A stretch of DNA of 58,875 nt, taken from NCBI GenBank assembly GCA_947311565.1, contig CAMZLH010000037.1, positions 1 to 58,875 on the forward strand, in the 5' to 3' direction. A model generated the notes under the pieces. It was not told the DNA's origin, searched no databases, and saw only the letters and a list, made by a program, of their open reading frames with translations. This document shows positions 26,270-34,377 of this stretch, piece by piece (the first letter of the stretch is position 1; every line of letters begins with the position of its first letter). A program made the translations under genes and the position numbers. The DNA is from an uncultured Nitratifractor sp. GTDB taxonomy: Bacteria; Campylobacterota; Campylobacteria; Campylobacterales; Sulfurovaceae.

Positions 26270-27977
26270 TAACTTCATAATTTTTTTTAGGCTTAGGTTT
26301 TTGAGCACTCTTCTCTATTTTACTTTCAGATTTTTTACTACTCTTTTTATTCTCATCTTTAGAGCCTTTTTTCTTACTTGTACTCTTACTCTTAGTAGCG
26401 TTACCTTTTTTTAGAGAACTTTTTTTATTTTTTGAAGATTTAGATAAGCCTTTACTAGAACTATATCCTCTTAGTTGAGCTCTATCGTAGCCATATACAT
26501 CTCCTCTAAAGTGTAGGTTTCCATAATCGTCTATAAAAGAAGTTAAATAGGTAATATCTATAGGAACTCTTCTTCTTAAGTTTATATGACGATTTTTATT
26601 ACCTCCAAGTCTTTCCATAACGCTATCTACTTTAATATTACTATTATATAGTGACAGTGCTTTTAAAAGTTCTCTAGGTTTTTGTATTCTCATACAACCA
26701 TGACTAAATGCTCTTTTTGTATTAAAAAATTTTCTCTTACCAGGAGTGTCGTGTATATATACCGCATACTTATTAGGAAATAAAAATTTAATTTTACCTA
26801 AAGCATTTTTACCACTAGGACTTTGCATAAAGTGATATGGAATATGCTTCTTATTCTTATAATACTTTTTCCAATTAACTGTAGCTGGATTAATTTTTTT
26901 AGAGTCTACGCCCCAACCATTATATAAATATTTATGTTGCTTATCATAGTAGTGTGGACTCTTAATTAAGTGTTTAATCATCTCCTTTTTAACAATACTC
27001 TCAGGTATTCTCCAGTATGGGTTTACCACTATTGTAGTCATAACATCACTAAAAACTGGTGTAGGATGATCTGTTTTACCTGTAATTACACGCATTGTTG
27101 TAACTAAACTTTTACCATCATAAACAAATAGTCTAAATGTAGGAATATTAAGTTCAATTCTAACTCTTGACTCATCTCTTTTTATCCACTTAATTCTATC
27201 TAAATTAAGTCTCATTTTTTTGATATAATAAGATATATGTTTTTTAAACTCTGCTCTAGTTGCTCTGCCAATTACTGATGATACTTTTAATCCATGTCTT
27301 AAATTAAATCTCTTTACAGCTTTAGCCATACACTTATCATATATAGTTGAATCCATAGAAGATGAACACTGACCTAAATCACCAACAATTTTTAATCTCT
27401 TTCTAATTCTTGGTATATCGGCACTATCACTTCCTACTCTTAGGGTAGAGTTAGATTTCATAGTTGGCCAACCTCCATTTTTAGAGATCTTTATATACTT
27501 AATTAAACTATTTTTTAACTTTTTATACTTAAATCGCTTAGGTTCTACTCGTATAAAAACATTGCCAAATGTTCCATTTAATTTTGCATTCTCTAAAATA
27601 GTCTTATATGAATATGGAGGAGAAACCCTCTCCCAGCCTACACTATAATCATACTTTTTTTTAAGTTTAGATATATGCCTATCAAAGCTACTCCAGTTAA
27701 TACTACCTTTAATTAAATAGTTCATATAACTTTTATACAGTTTAGCTATTTTAGCATCTAGTTTAGGTGATATCTTTTTAGAATTAACTGCAGATTTTAC
27801 ACTCCTACTTAACTTATAAAATGATAAATCAGATGCTACTGTTTTATCATTTGCAATCTGCTTAAGTAGCTCATTTGTAAGAGCTGTCGTAGTTCCACCT
27901 TCTACCCAAGTACCAGCACTAAGAGTAACCTGTAAAGCCGATACTAAAACAATAGTTGATTTAATTATTTTTTTCAT
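26253..27977 (-). CDS. L,D-transpeptidase (YcbB/LdtD-like) with Lys/Ser-rich C-terminal tail
   Basis: About 574 residues. The ATG at 27977 is preferred because GGATAAG precedes it; an ATG four codons upstream has no ribosome binding site. Signal peptide, then a peptidoglycan-binding-like helical region, then a YkuD catalytic domain with VNPYWRIPESIVKKEM, YIHDTPGKRKFF and the active-site motif SHGCMRIQKPRELL (His and Cys). Such enzymes make 3-3 crosslinks in peptidoglycan in the periplasm. The family normally ends soon after the catalytic domain; here a basic Lys/Ser-rich tail of about 60 residues follows. The next gene upstream is another cell-wall enzyme. Confidence 0.88.
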   Translation of the reverse strand: MKKIIKSTIVLVSALQVTLSAGTWVEGGTTTALTNELLKQIANDKTVASDLSFYKLSRSVKSAVNSKKISPKLDAKIAKLYKSYMNYLIKGSINWSSFDRHISKLKKKYDYSVGWERVSPPYSYKTILENAKLNGTFGNVFIRVEPKRFKYKKLKNSLIKYIKISKNGGWPTMKSNSTLRVGSDSADIPRIRKRLKIVGDLGQCSSSMDSTIYDKCMAKAVKRFNLRHGLKVSSVIGRATRAEFKKHISYYIKKMRLNLDRIKWIKRDESRVRIELNIPTFRLFVYDGKSLVTTMRVITGKTDHPTPVFSDVMTTIVVNPYWRIPESIVKKEMIKHLIKSPHYYDKQHKYLYNGWGVDSKKINPATVNWKKYYKNKKHIPYHFMQSPSGKNALGKIKFLFPNKYAVYIHDTPGKRKFFNTKRAFSHGCMRIQKPRELLKALSLYNSNIKVDSVMERLGGNKNRHINLRRRVPIDITYLTSFIDDYGNLHFRGDVYGYDRAQLRGYSSSKGLSKSSKNKKSSLKKGNATKSKSTSKKKGSKDENKKSSKKSESKIEKSAQKPKPKKNYEVIEIGY

Positions 27978-28188
27978 ATACTTATCCATTAATTAATTTA
28001 AAATACAAAATACTCTTATTCCCTATATATAATTAATCTATAAAATCAAATGAGTCTTAAAATATTTTTATTTACTGATTATTATAGCAAAAAGTACTAA
28101 AATAATATCAATAGAAAACATTAATATTGAAAGATAATATTAATAAAATATATAAACTAGCCAATAATAGAGAAGAGCACCTCAAAAT

Positions 28189-29514
28189 TTACCGTATTCT
28201 TCTGCCCCAAAGAAATCTACTTCTATAAAAAGGTTTGTTCAAACTAGTAATAACAACTCTATGCTTTCCACTACTTGCATGAATAAATCTACCATGACCA
28301 ATATATATACCAACATGGTTTACATAGCCTCTTCTTCTTCTTGATGTATCAAAGAAAATCAGATCTCCAGCTCTAAGGTTACGTCTACTTACATACTTTC
28401 CATAATAAGCTTGTCTTCTAGATACTCTTGGTATCGATTTTCCCTTTGCTCTTCTCATTACATATTGTGTAAAACCTGAACAGTCAAATCCTCCTCTACC
28501 AGTTGCACCCCATCTATATCTTACACCTAAAAATCTCTTAGCATAAGAGACTACATTTTTCGAACCACCACTAGATCTTCCATTAAATCCTCTCTGTCTA
28601 TATTTGCTAAGTAATCCATTGAGTCTCTTTTTTCTTTTTTTCATAAGAGTAGCTAATCTTACAGCTTTTCTCTTAGATACATTTATAATAGAACCTTTTC
28701 TTAAGCCTCTTCTTCTAACTTTAGGGTTTAAGAGCTTTAGTTCCGACATAGTTAAATTAAATTTTTTAGATATAGACCATAGAGTATCTCCTCTTTTAAC
28801 TTGATATCTAGTTGAATGTTTTCTCTCTTTAAGGATTCTCTTTGTACCTACTACATTAAGCTCCATCCCTATCTTTATCTTAGCGCTCTTTTTAAAGTTA
28901 TTTATTTTTCGTAACTTCTCCAAAGGCATATTAAATTTTTCTGCAATTTCACTTAATGTATCTCCATTTTTTACTATATAGACTGTTAACTTATTCATTT
29001 TAACTGCCTTTTTTGCTGCCTCTTCATAACTAACAAGAGGTATTTTAACACTATCGCCTGGATGAATTAAATAATTACTTGTAAATTTATTACTCTTTTG
29101 TAGGTCAGAAATAGAGACTTTAAATTTTCTTGCAATAGAGAATATAGTATCTCCATTCTCTACCTTATACTCTTTAATTTTAACTTTTTTTATCTTTTTT
29201 ACTTTGCTTATCTTCTTATTGCTACTTTTTGGCTTTTTAATATTTTTTGTAGATTTAGCTACTGCTTTTTTGACATTTTTTTTACTTGTCTTACCTTTTT
29301 TTATCTTTTTAGTAGAAGTTTTTTTATCTTTATGTGACAATTTAGTACTACTCTTTTTCTCTATAACTCTCTTTTTCTTTTTACTATCTCTCTTAACTTT
29401 GACAACTACTTTTTTATCTTTTTTAACCACCTTATCTGTAGTCTGATTAGCCACTAAGGGAGCTATCGATATTAATGTAGTTGCAAGTATAATTTTATAA
29501 ATTCTTTTTATCAT
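28189..29514 (-). CDS. LysM-NlpC/P60 peptidoglycan endopeptidase with Lys-rich linker
   Basis: 441 residues. Signal peptide (about 1-22), then an extremely Lys-rich low-complexity stretch (25-113). Three LysM peptidoglycan-binding repeats follow at about 115-158, 178-222 and 236-280 (VENGDTIFSIARKF, VKNGDTLSEIAEKF, VKRGDTLWSISKKF), and an NlpC/P60 domain from about 321 with the nucleophile Cys345 in GGFDCSGFTQYV, His in VNHVGIYIG and GRFIHASSG. It should cut stem peptides in the periplasm, most often the D-Glu to meso-DAP bond. The transpeptidase downstream is in the same direction but separated by about 210 bp. The basic linker probably contacts the anionic wall. Confidence 0.93.
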   Translation of the reverse strand: MIKRIYKIILATTLISIAPLVANQTTDKVVKKDKKVVVKVKRDSKKKKRVIEKKSSTKLSHKDKKTSTKKIKKGKTSKKNVKKAVAKSTKNIKKPKSSNKKISKVKKIKKVKIKEYKVENGDTIFSIARKFKVSISDLQKSNKFTSNYLIHPGDSVKIPLVSYEEAAKKAVKMNKLTVYIVKNGDTLSEIAEKFNMPLEKLRKINNFKKSAKIKIGMELNVVGTKRILKERKHSTRYQVKRGDTLWSISKKFNLTMSELKLLNPKVRRRGLRKGSIINVSKRKAVRLATLMKKRKKRLNGLLSKYRQRGFNGRSSGGSKNVVSYAKRFLGVRYRWGATGRGGFDCSGFTQYVMRRAKGKSIPRVSRRQAYYGKYVSRRNLRAGDLIFFDTSRRRRGYVNHVGIYIGHGRFIHASSGKHRVVITSLNKPFYRSRFLWGRRIR

Positions 29515-29951
29515 TGTACCTCACTTTTTATTTGCATGTCTATAACCATAATTCTACCATTTTTTCAATAATGGAACATTAACAATAGAAAAAAAACATA
29601 AAAATAACACTATTTTTATGTTTTTTTCATTTTTCCAGATAAAATTAGAGTGTGATAACTATACATTTAGCATTTTTTATCTATAAAAATAGTATCTAAG
29701 ATTATAATATCGAATTAAATAATATAAACAGCTATGTTTTTACTATTAAGAAAATGTTGAGCTTAAATTAAAAGTTAGTCGATGATTTATATAAATGATA
29801 CTATTTTTTAATTTAAATTTTAAGTTGGGCTAAGATAGAGCTCCTAGCCTAAAGGAAATTTAGTTATCGTTAGAATATCTAGATAACTTAAAGAGTTAAA
29901 CAAGAAGTAATTAAAAAAGTCTGTTATCCTTATTACTACTTATTTTATCTA
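29515..29951. other. Intergenic region with strong hairpin, no gene seen
   Basis: About 440 bp of AT-rich sequence between two minus-strand genes. It holds the 17-bp perfect hairpin at 29590-29627, a weaker imperfect hairpin at 29825-29852 (TTGGGCTA / TAGCCTAA) that could end the regulator transcript, and a small inverted repeat at 29862-29888. There is no FNR-type box and no credible reading frame. Confidence 0.6.
29590..29627. other. Perfect 17-bp stem-loop upstream of the LysM-NlpC/P60 gene
   Basis: Arms 29590-29606 and 29611-29627 are exact complements with a 4-nt loop ACAC; the arm reads AAAAAAACATAAAAATA. It is about 75 bp upstream of the LysM gene start. The terminal A/T runs mean it could act as a rho-independent terminator in either direction. 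Confidence 0.6.
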
Positions 29952-30650
29952 CTAATCAAAACCATGCTCTTTTTTAAATTGCAATATACAGTCAGTACAC
30001 TCTTTTATCTTATTTGTATCGACTAGAGTTATTAATCTATCTCTATCTATAATTATAAGCTGATGATTAGATATAGATATTAATGACTCTTTTTTAAACT
30101 TTGTTAAAATTCTAGAAAAAGTTTCTGGTGTTAGATTTAACATAGAAGCAATCTCACTATTTTTAAGTCTGCTAAATATTGTATTTTGTCTTAATATAAT
30201 ATCTGCTACTTTTGCTTCCGATGAGAGTACTGTCTCTTTATGAACTAATGCACTAAGTATCATAACCTTACTTGTAAGTGATCTAATTATACTTAAAGAA
30301 AAATCTTGTTCACTTAGCAACTCTTTAACTATTTTAAATGGCAAAAGACCAACTACTCCATTAGTTATAAACTCACATGTAGCCGGATAAGGCATCTCTT
30401 CAAAACAAGCAAATTCACCAATTAAAGATGGTGCATCAAGAAAATCTATATGTATCTTACTCCCTTTAGGAGTTGTCTTATACATATTAACTTTCCCCTC
30501 AAGTAAAATATATAGATACTCACTGCTATCACCTTCAAAAAAAACTATACTATCTTTATTGTATTGTTTAATAAAAAGTCTATCATTAATCTTCTCATAA
30601 CTTTTAGTCGATAAACCCTTAAAGTATGTAATATCTTTTATATTATACAT
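29952..30650 (-). CDS. Crp/Fnr-family transcriptional regulator of the nitrite reductase cluster
   Basis: 232 residues. Residues 20-110 form the cyclic-nucleotide-binding-like beta barrel (DSSEYLYILLEGKVNMYK, IGEFACFEEMPYPAT), then a long dimer helix, and a winged helix at about 145-210. The recognition helix LNLTPETFSRILTKFKKE keeps Glu176, Ser179 and Arg180 in the E..SR spacing of FNR, which predicts binding to TTGAT-N4-ATCAA. The four N-terminal Fe-S cysteines of FNR are absent; the only cysteines are 82, 92 and the tail pair CTDC at 218 and 221. It is on the same strand as the nir genes but 290 bp downstream of cobA, so probably separately transcribed. Confidence 0.9.
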   Translation of the reverse strand: MYNIKDITYFKGLSTKSYEKINDRLFIKQYNKDSIVFFEGDSSEYLYILLEGKVNMYKTTPKGSKIHIDFLDAPSLIGEFACFEEMPYPATCEFITNGVVGLLPFKIVKELLSEQDFSLSIIRSLTSKVMILSALVHKETVLSSEAKVADIILRQNTIFSRLKNSEIASMLNLTPETFSRILTKFKKESLISISNHQLIIIDRDRLITLVDTNKIKECTDCILQFKKEHGFD

Positions 30651-30940
30651 TTATAATCCTACTGTTATACTCCTATACTTACAATAGAGTTCTTACATAA
30701 CTATATAGTTTGAAGATACTATTTAGTTGGCATTATATTTTATTAAATCTACTCAAACCCTAGCCTTAGCTAACTCCAAAGTATATTTAATTAAAGATGA
30801 TGCCAATAAATTATATACTCATCTATTACTCTTATACAAGAAGTCTAATATAGGCTATCTCTTACTGTAGAATATAGTATCATAGTTATATTAATATTTA
30901 GTAAAGTGTCTATTAAATCTTATATAAATTCAAAATATGG

Positions 30941-31675
30941 TTACTTTTCAAACCAATTTAAATCTTTTTTTAAATTCACCACTTCCCCAACAACAATTAG
31001 TGCCGGTGTTGGTAAATCTTTAGCTCTCTCCCAAATATTTTCTAAAGTTCCAATAACGGTCTTTTCATCAGATCTAGTACCCCTACTAATTACAGCTATA
31101 GGAAAATCTTTTGGCTTACCAATCTCTATCAATTTTTTAGTAATTTGATCTAAATTATGCAATCCCATTAAAAAAATAATAGTGTCATCACTCTTAAAAT
31201 TTTCCCATGGAATTTGAGATCTCTTTTTATATGGTGCCTCATGCCCAGTTACAACCCTAAAAGAGACGGTAACTCCTCTATGAGTTACAGGAATACCTGC
31301 ATACTCTGGAACAGCTATTGCAGATGTAATTCCAGGTATAAATTCGAACTTTACTCCCATTTTTTTTAAATGTAAAGCCTCTTCTCCACCTCTACCAAAT
31401 ACTAAAGGATCTCCACCTTTTAATCTTACTACCTTCTCGTACTTTAAAGATAATTGATATAAGAGTTCATTAATCTCTTCTTGAGGCAAAGAGTGATGAG
31501 AGTCAGCCTTACCTACATATATAAACTCACAACCACTCTTAGCCTCTTTTAATATATCTGGATTAGCCAACCTATCATATACAATAACATCTGCCTCTTG
31601 TACAAGCCTATACGCCTTAAGCGTTAAAAGCTCTATATCCCCAGGTCCTGCGCCTGTTAAGTAAACTGTTCCCAT
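30941..31675 (-). CDS. cobA: Uroporphyrinogen-III C-methyltransferase (NirE role)
   Basis: 244 residues. It methylates uroporphyrinogen III twice to precorrin-2 with S-adenosylmethionine, the entry to siroheme and haem d1. Family motifs are VYLTGAGPGDIELLTLKA (3-20), VVRLKGGDPLVFGRGGEEA near 78-96, PGITSAIAVPEYAGIPVTHR and TPALIVVGEVV. Single domain; no CysG-type dehydrogenase/chelatase half. Its ATG shares a base with the nirF stop (TAATG), so it is translated as part of the nir operon and most likely serves as nirE. Confidence 0.93.
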   Translation of the reverse strand: MGTVYLTGAGPGDIELLTLKAYRLVQEADVIVYDRLANPDILKEAKSGCEFIYVGKADSHHSLPQEEINELLYQLSLKYEKVVRLKGGDPLVFGRGGEEALHLKKMGVKFEFIPGITSAIAVPEYAGIPVTHRGVTVSFRVVTGHEAPYKKRSQIPWENFKSDDTIIFLMGLHNLDQITKKLIEIGKPKDFPIAVISRGTRSDEKTVIGTLENIWERAKDLPTPALIVVGEVVNLKKDLNWFEK

Positions 31676-32772
31676 TATTTTTTATCCTCATACTCAAATA
31701 TAAATATACCAGATGGTTTCTCAACTTGAAATATCTCTCTTTGTATTGCCCAATCTCTTGTATCAACTACTACAATTGTATTAGTGCTATTAACAGATAC
31801 ATAAAGATCTGGATACTGCTTAGACCATCTAACATGAAGCACTTTACCTTTAAATGTAAAAGTTTTTACTATCTTTAGGCTATTAGTATCTATAACCTGA
31901 ATTGTTGGAAAATCTTTGCCACTAAATGTAACAGCTATAAACTTATTATCTGGGCTAAGACTTGTAAATACTGGTAGCCCTTGCACCTTTATTGATTTTG
32001 TAAAGTTAAACTTTTTATCATAAACCAAAACTCTATTATCACCAACTGCTGGTATAAACGTTTTATCATCGCTTAGTGACCAAAAACCAAAGTGCGGCAC
32101 TTTTAGCACTGGTTTATTACCCTCAGCTGTAACTTTAATTTGGCTATACTTCATTGTATCCAAATCTATTACACCAAATGCTTTGCTCAAAAAGAAACCA
32201 ACAATATATGTCTTACCCTGAATCATTGCATCAAATGGCATTTTACCAACGCTAAACTCTTTTTGTAACTCAAACTTAATCTTGCTATCTTTACCACTCT
32301 TTTTATATACAGATACTTTGTCACTGTCCATCTGTGCGAAAATTAGCATATCGTTATATATCTTTATACCAACATTTTTTGAGCCTGTTTTTATCTTTTG
32401 AATAGGCTTTAAATCTCTGCTTAAAATATCTACACTCTTGTCATCATAGTTTGCTACGGCAACATAATCTTTTCCAATTACAAAACCAATAGCACTCTTA
32501 CTTGTTTTATACTCTGCCAACTTTTTTTGAGATATAGGGTCAAACTTTACCACAAAGCCATCTCTACTGATAAGGTATCCATCTTTACCATCAAACTTTA
32601 CAACCCCATGATTCATATTGTGCATATCTTTCATATGGCTCTTGGTTAAGCCATCTTCTATAATAGCCAAAGAGTTACTCTCTCGCTCTACAACAAAAAC
32701 CTTCTCTTTCAGCGCCCCATAGGCACTCGAACTCAAAATTAAAACCAAAATAGATGTTAATAGTTTTTTCAT
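31675..32772 (-). CDS. nirF: Haem d1 biosynthesis protein NirF
   Basis: 365 residues with a Sec signal peptide (about 1-19, SSSAYG). The rest is a beta-propeller resembling the d1 domain of cytochrome cd1 (repeats such as VFVVERESNSLAIIEDG, KYSQIKVTAEGNKP, FIPAVGDNRVLVYD, VVVDTRDW), but without a haem c motif. NirF acts late in haem d1 synthesis and binds a d1 precursor in the periplasm. There is no lipobox cysteine, unlike some studied NirF lipoproteins. Ribosome binding site AAGGAG upstream of ATG 32772. Between nirJ and cobA in the operon, with TAATG coupling to cobA. Confidence 0.88.
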   Translation of the reverse strand: MKKLLTSILVLILSSSAYGALKEKVFVVERESNSLAIIEDGLTKSHMKDMHNMNHGVVKFDGKDGYLISRDGFVVKFDPISQKKLAEYKTSKSAIGFVIGKDYVAVANYDDKSVDILSRDLKPIQKIKTGSKNVGIKIYNDMLIFAQMDSDKVSVYKKSGKDSKIKFELQKEFSVGKMPFDAMIQGKTYIVGFFLSKAFGVIDLDTMKYSQIKVTAEGNKPVLKVPHFGFWSLSDDKTFIPAVGDNRVLVYDKKFNFTKSIKVQGLPVFTSLSPDNKFIAVTFSGKDFPTIQVIDTNSLKIVKTFTFKGKVLHVRWSKQYPDLYVSVNSTNTIVVVDTRDWAIQREIFQVEKPSGIFIFEYEDKK

Positions 32773-32805
32773 AAAATTTATCTCCTTTTTTTATTAAGCT
32801 TAACT

Positions 32806-33915
32806 TTATAGCTCCAAATAGCAGCTTGGATCTTGGGCCCATAAGTCATCATATATTGCATTTGCACGGCTTCGGCTACCACCATTACAAATATCCAAAT
32901 ATTCGCAACCCTTGCATTTACCTTTAAGCTCTCTTGGAAATTTTCGCAAACTTTGTAAAAGCTCACTTGGATTATTGCTCCAAATATCGCTAAAATCCTC
33001 TTGCAAGATATTACCAATAGTAAATGGAAAGAATGGGTCTGGTTTTACATTACCTTCGCTATCAATATTTAAAAGCTTTCTTCCTGCACTGTTTCCACCC
33101 CATGCCTTTAATCTTTTAACCATCTCATCTTTTAACTCTGGGTATCTCTTGGAAAATCTCTCTAAAAAGATAATTGCATCCATCTCCATATTACCTGTTA
33201 CAATCTCTATATCTATATTGTTGTCAAAATAGTAAAAAGCCTTTTCTATTATAAATTCAACTGCTTTCACTCTCTGCTCTTTTGTAATATCCATCTTTAA
33301 ATTATCAAGCCCTCTACCACTATATACAAGATGCGAAATATAAACTTTTGGAATCTGCTCTTTTTCGGCTAAATCAAAGATAAACTCTAAATCTTTAAAG
33401 GTATCTCTTGTAATTGTAAATCTAATTCCAACCTTTGTTTTCTTGTAGCTATTTAGCAATTTAACTGCCTTCATAGACTCATTAAAACTCCCTTTTAATC
33501 CTCTAAAGTAATCGTGTGTCTCTTCGCTTCCATCTATACTTATACCAACATAGTTAAATGTATCCAAAATATTTTGTGCATTTTTAGTAGTAACATAGAG
33601 TCCATTTGTCGATAGATATGTAACAATCCCAAGCTCTTTGGCTCTTTGGGCAATATCGAAAATATCTTTACGAGTTAATGGTTCTCCTCCGCTAAAAATA
33701 ATAAACTTTACTCCATTTTCTTTTAACTTTGGCAAAGTCTGCATAATAGTCTCGGTAGTCAGTGTATCTTTAGAATCAAGAGTTGCTTTAGAGTAGCAGT
33801 GAAGACATGAAAGGTTACATCTATTTGTAAAGTTCCAAATTGCAATTGAGCCATCTAAACTTCGACTAGGAGTTCCATTTACAACACTCTTTAATAGGTT
33901 TGATAATCTAAACAT
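32806..33915 (-). CDS. nirJ: Haem d1 biosynthesis radical SAM protein NirJ
   Basis: 369 residues. The N-terminal radical SAM motif has Cys33, Cys37 and Cys40 (NRCNLSCLHCYS). FSGGEPLTRKD near 75 and YVGISIDGSEETHDYFRG near 137 are typical of the NirJ/SPASM group. The C-terminal cysteine set CKGCEYLDICNGG with a later Cys near 366 binds a second cluster. NirJ replaces the propionate side chains of didecarboxysiroheme with oxo groups. It begins on the last base of the nirC stop (TAATG). The nearby nirF, nirC and nirS fix the assignment against other SPASM proteins. Confidence 0.92.
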   Translation of the reverse strand: MFRLSNLLKSVVNGTPSRSLDGSIAIWNFTNRCNLSCLHCYSKATLDSKDTLTTETIMQTLPKLKENGVKFIIFSGGEPLTRKDIFDIAQRAKELGIVTYLSTNGLYVTTKNAQNILDTFNYVGISIDGSEETHDYFRGLKGSFNESMKAVKLLNSYKKTKVGIRFTITRDTFKDLEFIFDLAEKEQIPKVYISHLVYSGRGLDNLKMDITKEQRVKAVEFIIEKAFYYFDNNIDIEIVTGNMEMDAIIFLERFSKRYPELKDEMVKRLKAWGGNSAGRKLLNIDSEGNVKPDPFFPFTIGNILQEDFSDIWSNNPSELLQSLRKFPRELKGKCKGCEYLDICNGGSRSRANAIYDDLWAQDPSCYLEL

Positions 33916-34229
33916 TACTTACTCTCTTTATAGTTTTTAAACGATAAAATATACTCTGTGATCGCTTTTAATTCATCTTCGCTAAGCTTTAGCTTTGGCA
34001 TAGCATTTCTTTTGTATTTAAACAGTTTTGATACCGACTCTGGGTCTGTTATCATCGCTCTAATCTCCTGAGAATTTCTCTTTTTTGCAATCTCACTAAA
34101 AGATGGTCCAAAAGCCATAGCACTTTGGTGATGACACCCCCAGCAATACTTTTCAAATACTTTCTTCCCATCAGTTTTTGCATAGATAAGAGTTGAAACT
34201 GCTAATAATATAATAATTACTTTTTTCAT
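33915..34229 (-). CDS. nirC: Small monohaem cytochrome c (NirC-like, c55X)
   Basis: 104 residues with a signal peptide (about 1-17). Haem motif CWGCHH at 29-34 and a candidate axial methionine in RNAMPKLKLSEDE near 77. This size and position match NirC (cytochrome c55X) of nir clusters, which can carry electrons to NirS or take part in haem d1 maturation. ATG with AAGGAG upstream. It is the first gene of nirC-nirJ-nirF-cobA, preceded by its own FNR-type promoter. Confidence 0.8.
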   Translation of the reverse strand: MKKVIIILLAVSTLIYAKTDGKKVFEKYCWGCHHQSAMAFGPSFSEIAKKRNSQEIRAMITDPESVSKLFKYKRNAMPKLKLSEDELKAITEYILSFKNYKESK

Positions 34230-34335
34230 AAAATAACTCCTTGTTTAAAAGTAAAATGCTAAGCATAAAATTTCAAGTTAATAATAGGCTTCTATTGTTA
34301 GATAACTATCAACCTATCCCAAAATATCTTATAAT

Positions 34336-34377
34336 ATAATACCATAACCACAATTTTAAATAATTGATTTAAATCAC
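34336..34377 (-). promoter_or_regulatory. Class II FNR-type promoter of nirC-nirJ-nirF-cobA
   Basis: The FNR-like box at 34364-34377 reads TTGATTTAAATCAC on the plus strand (one mismatch). A -10-like TATTAT lies at 34336-34341 on the minus strand. The gap is exactly 22 bp. Expected +1 is near 34329, about 100 nt before nirC. The box overlaps the stop codon of the upstream pentahaem cytochrome gene. Confidence 0.75.

Noticed and set aside
30651-30940. FNR-type box for self-control of the Crp/Fnr gene
   Set aside because: I scanned this spacer for TTGA-N6-TCAA on both strands and found no match.
32778-33017. Minus-strand reading frame overlapping the end of nirJ
   Set aside because: It is a shifted frame of the nirJ cysteine-rich C-terminus with no start signals.
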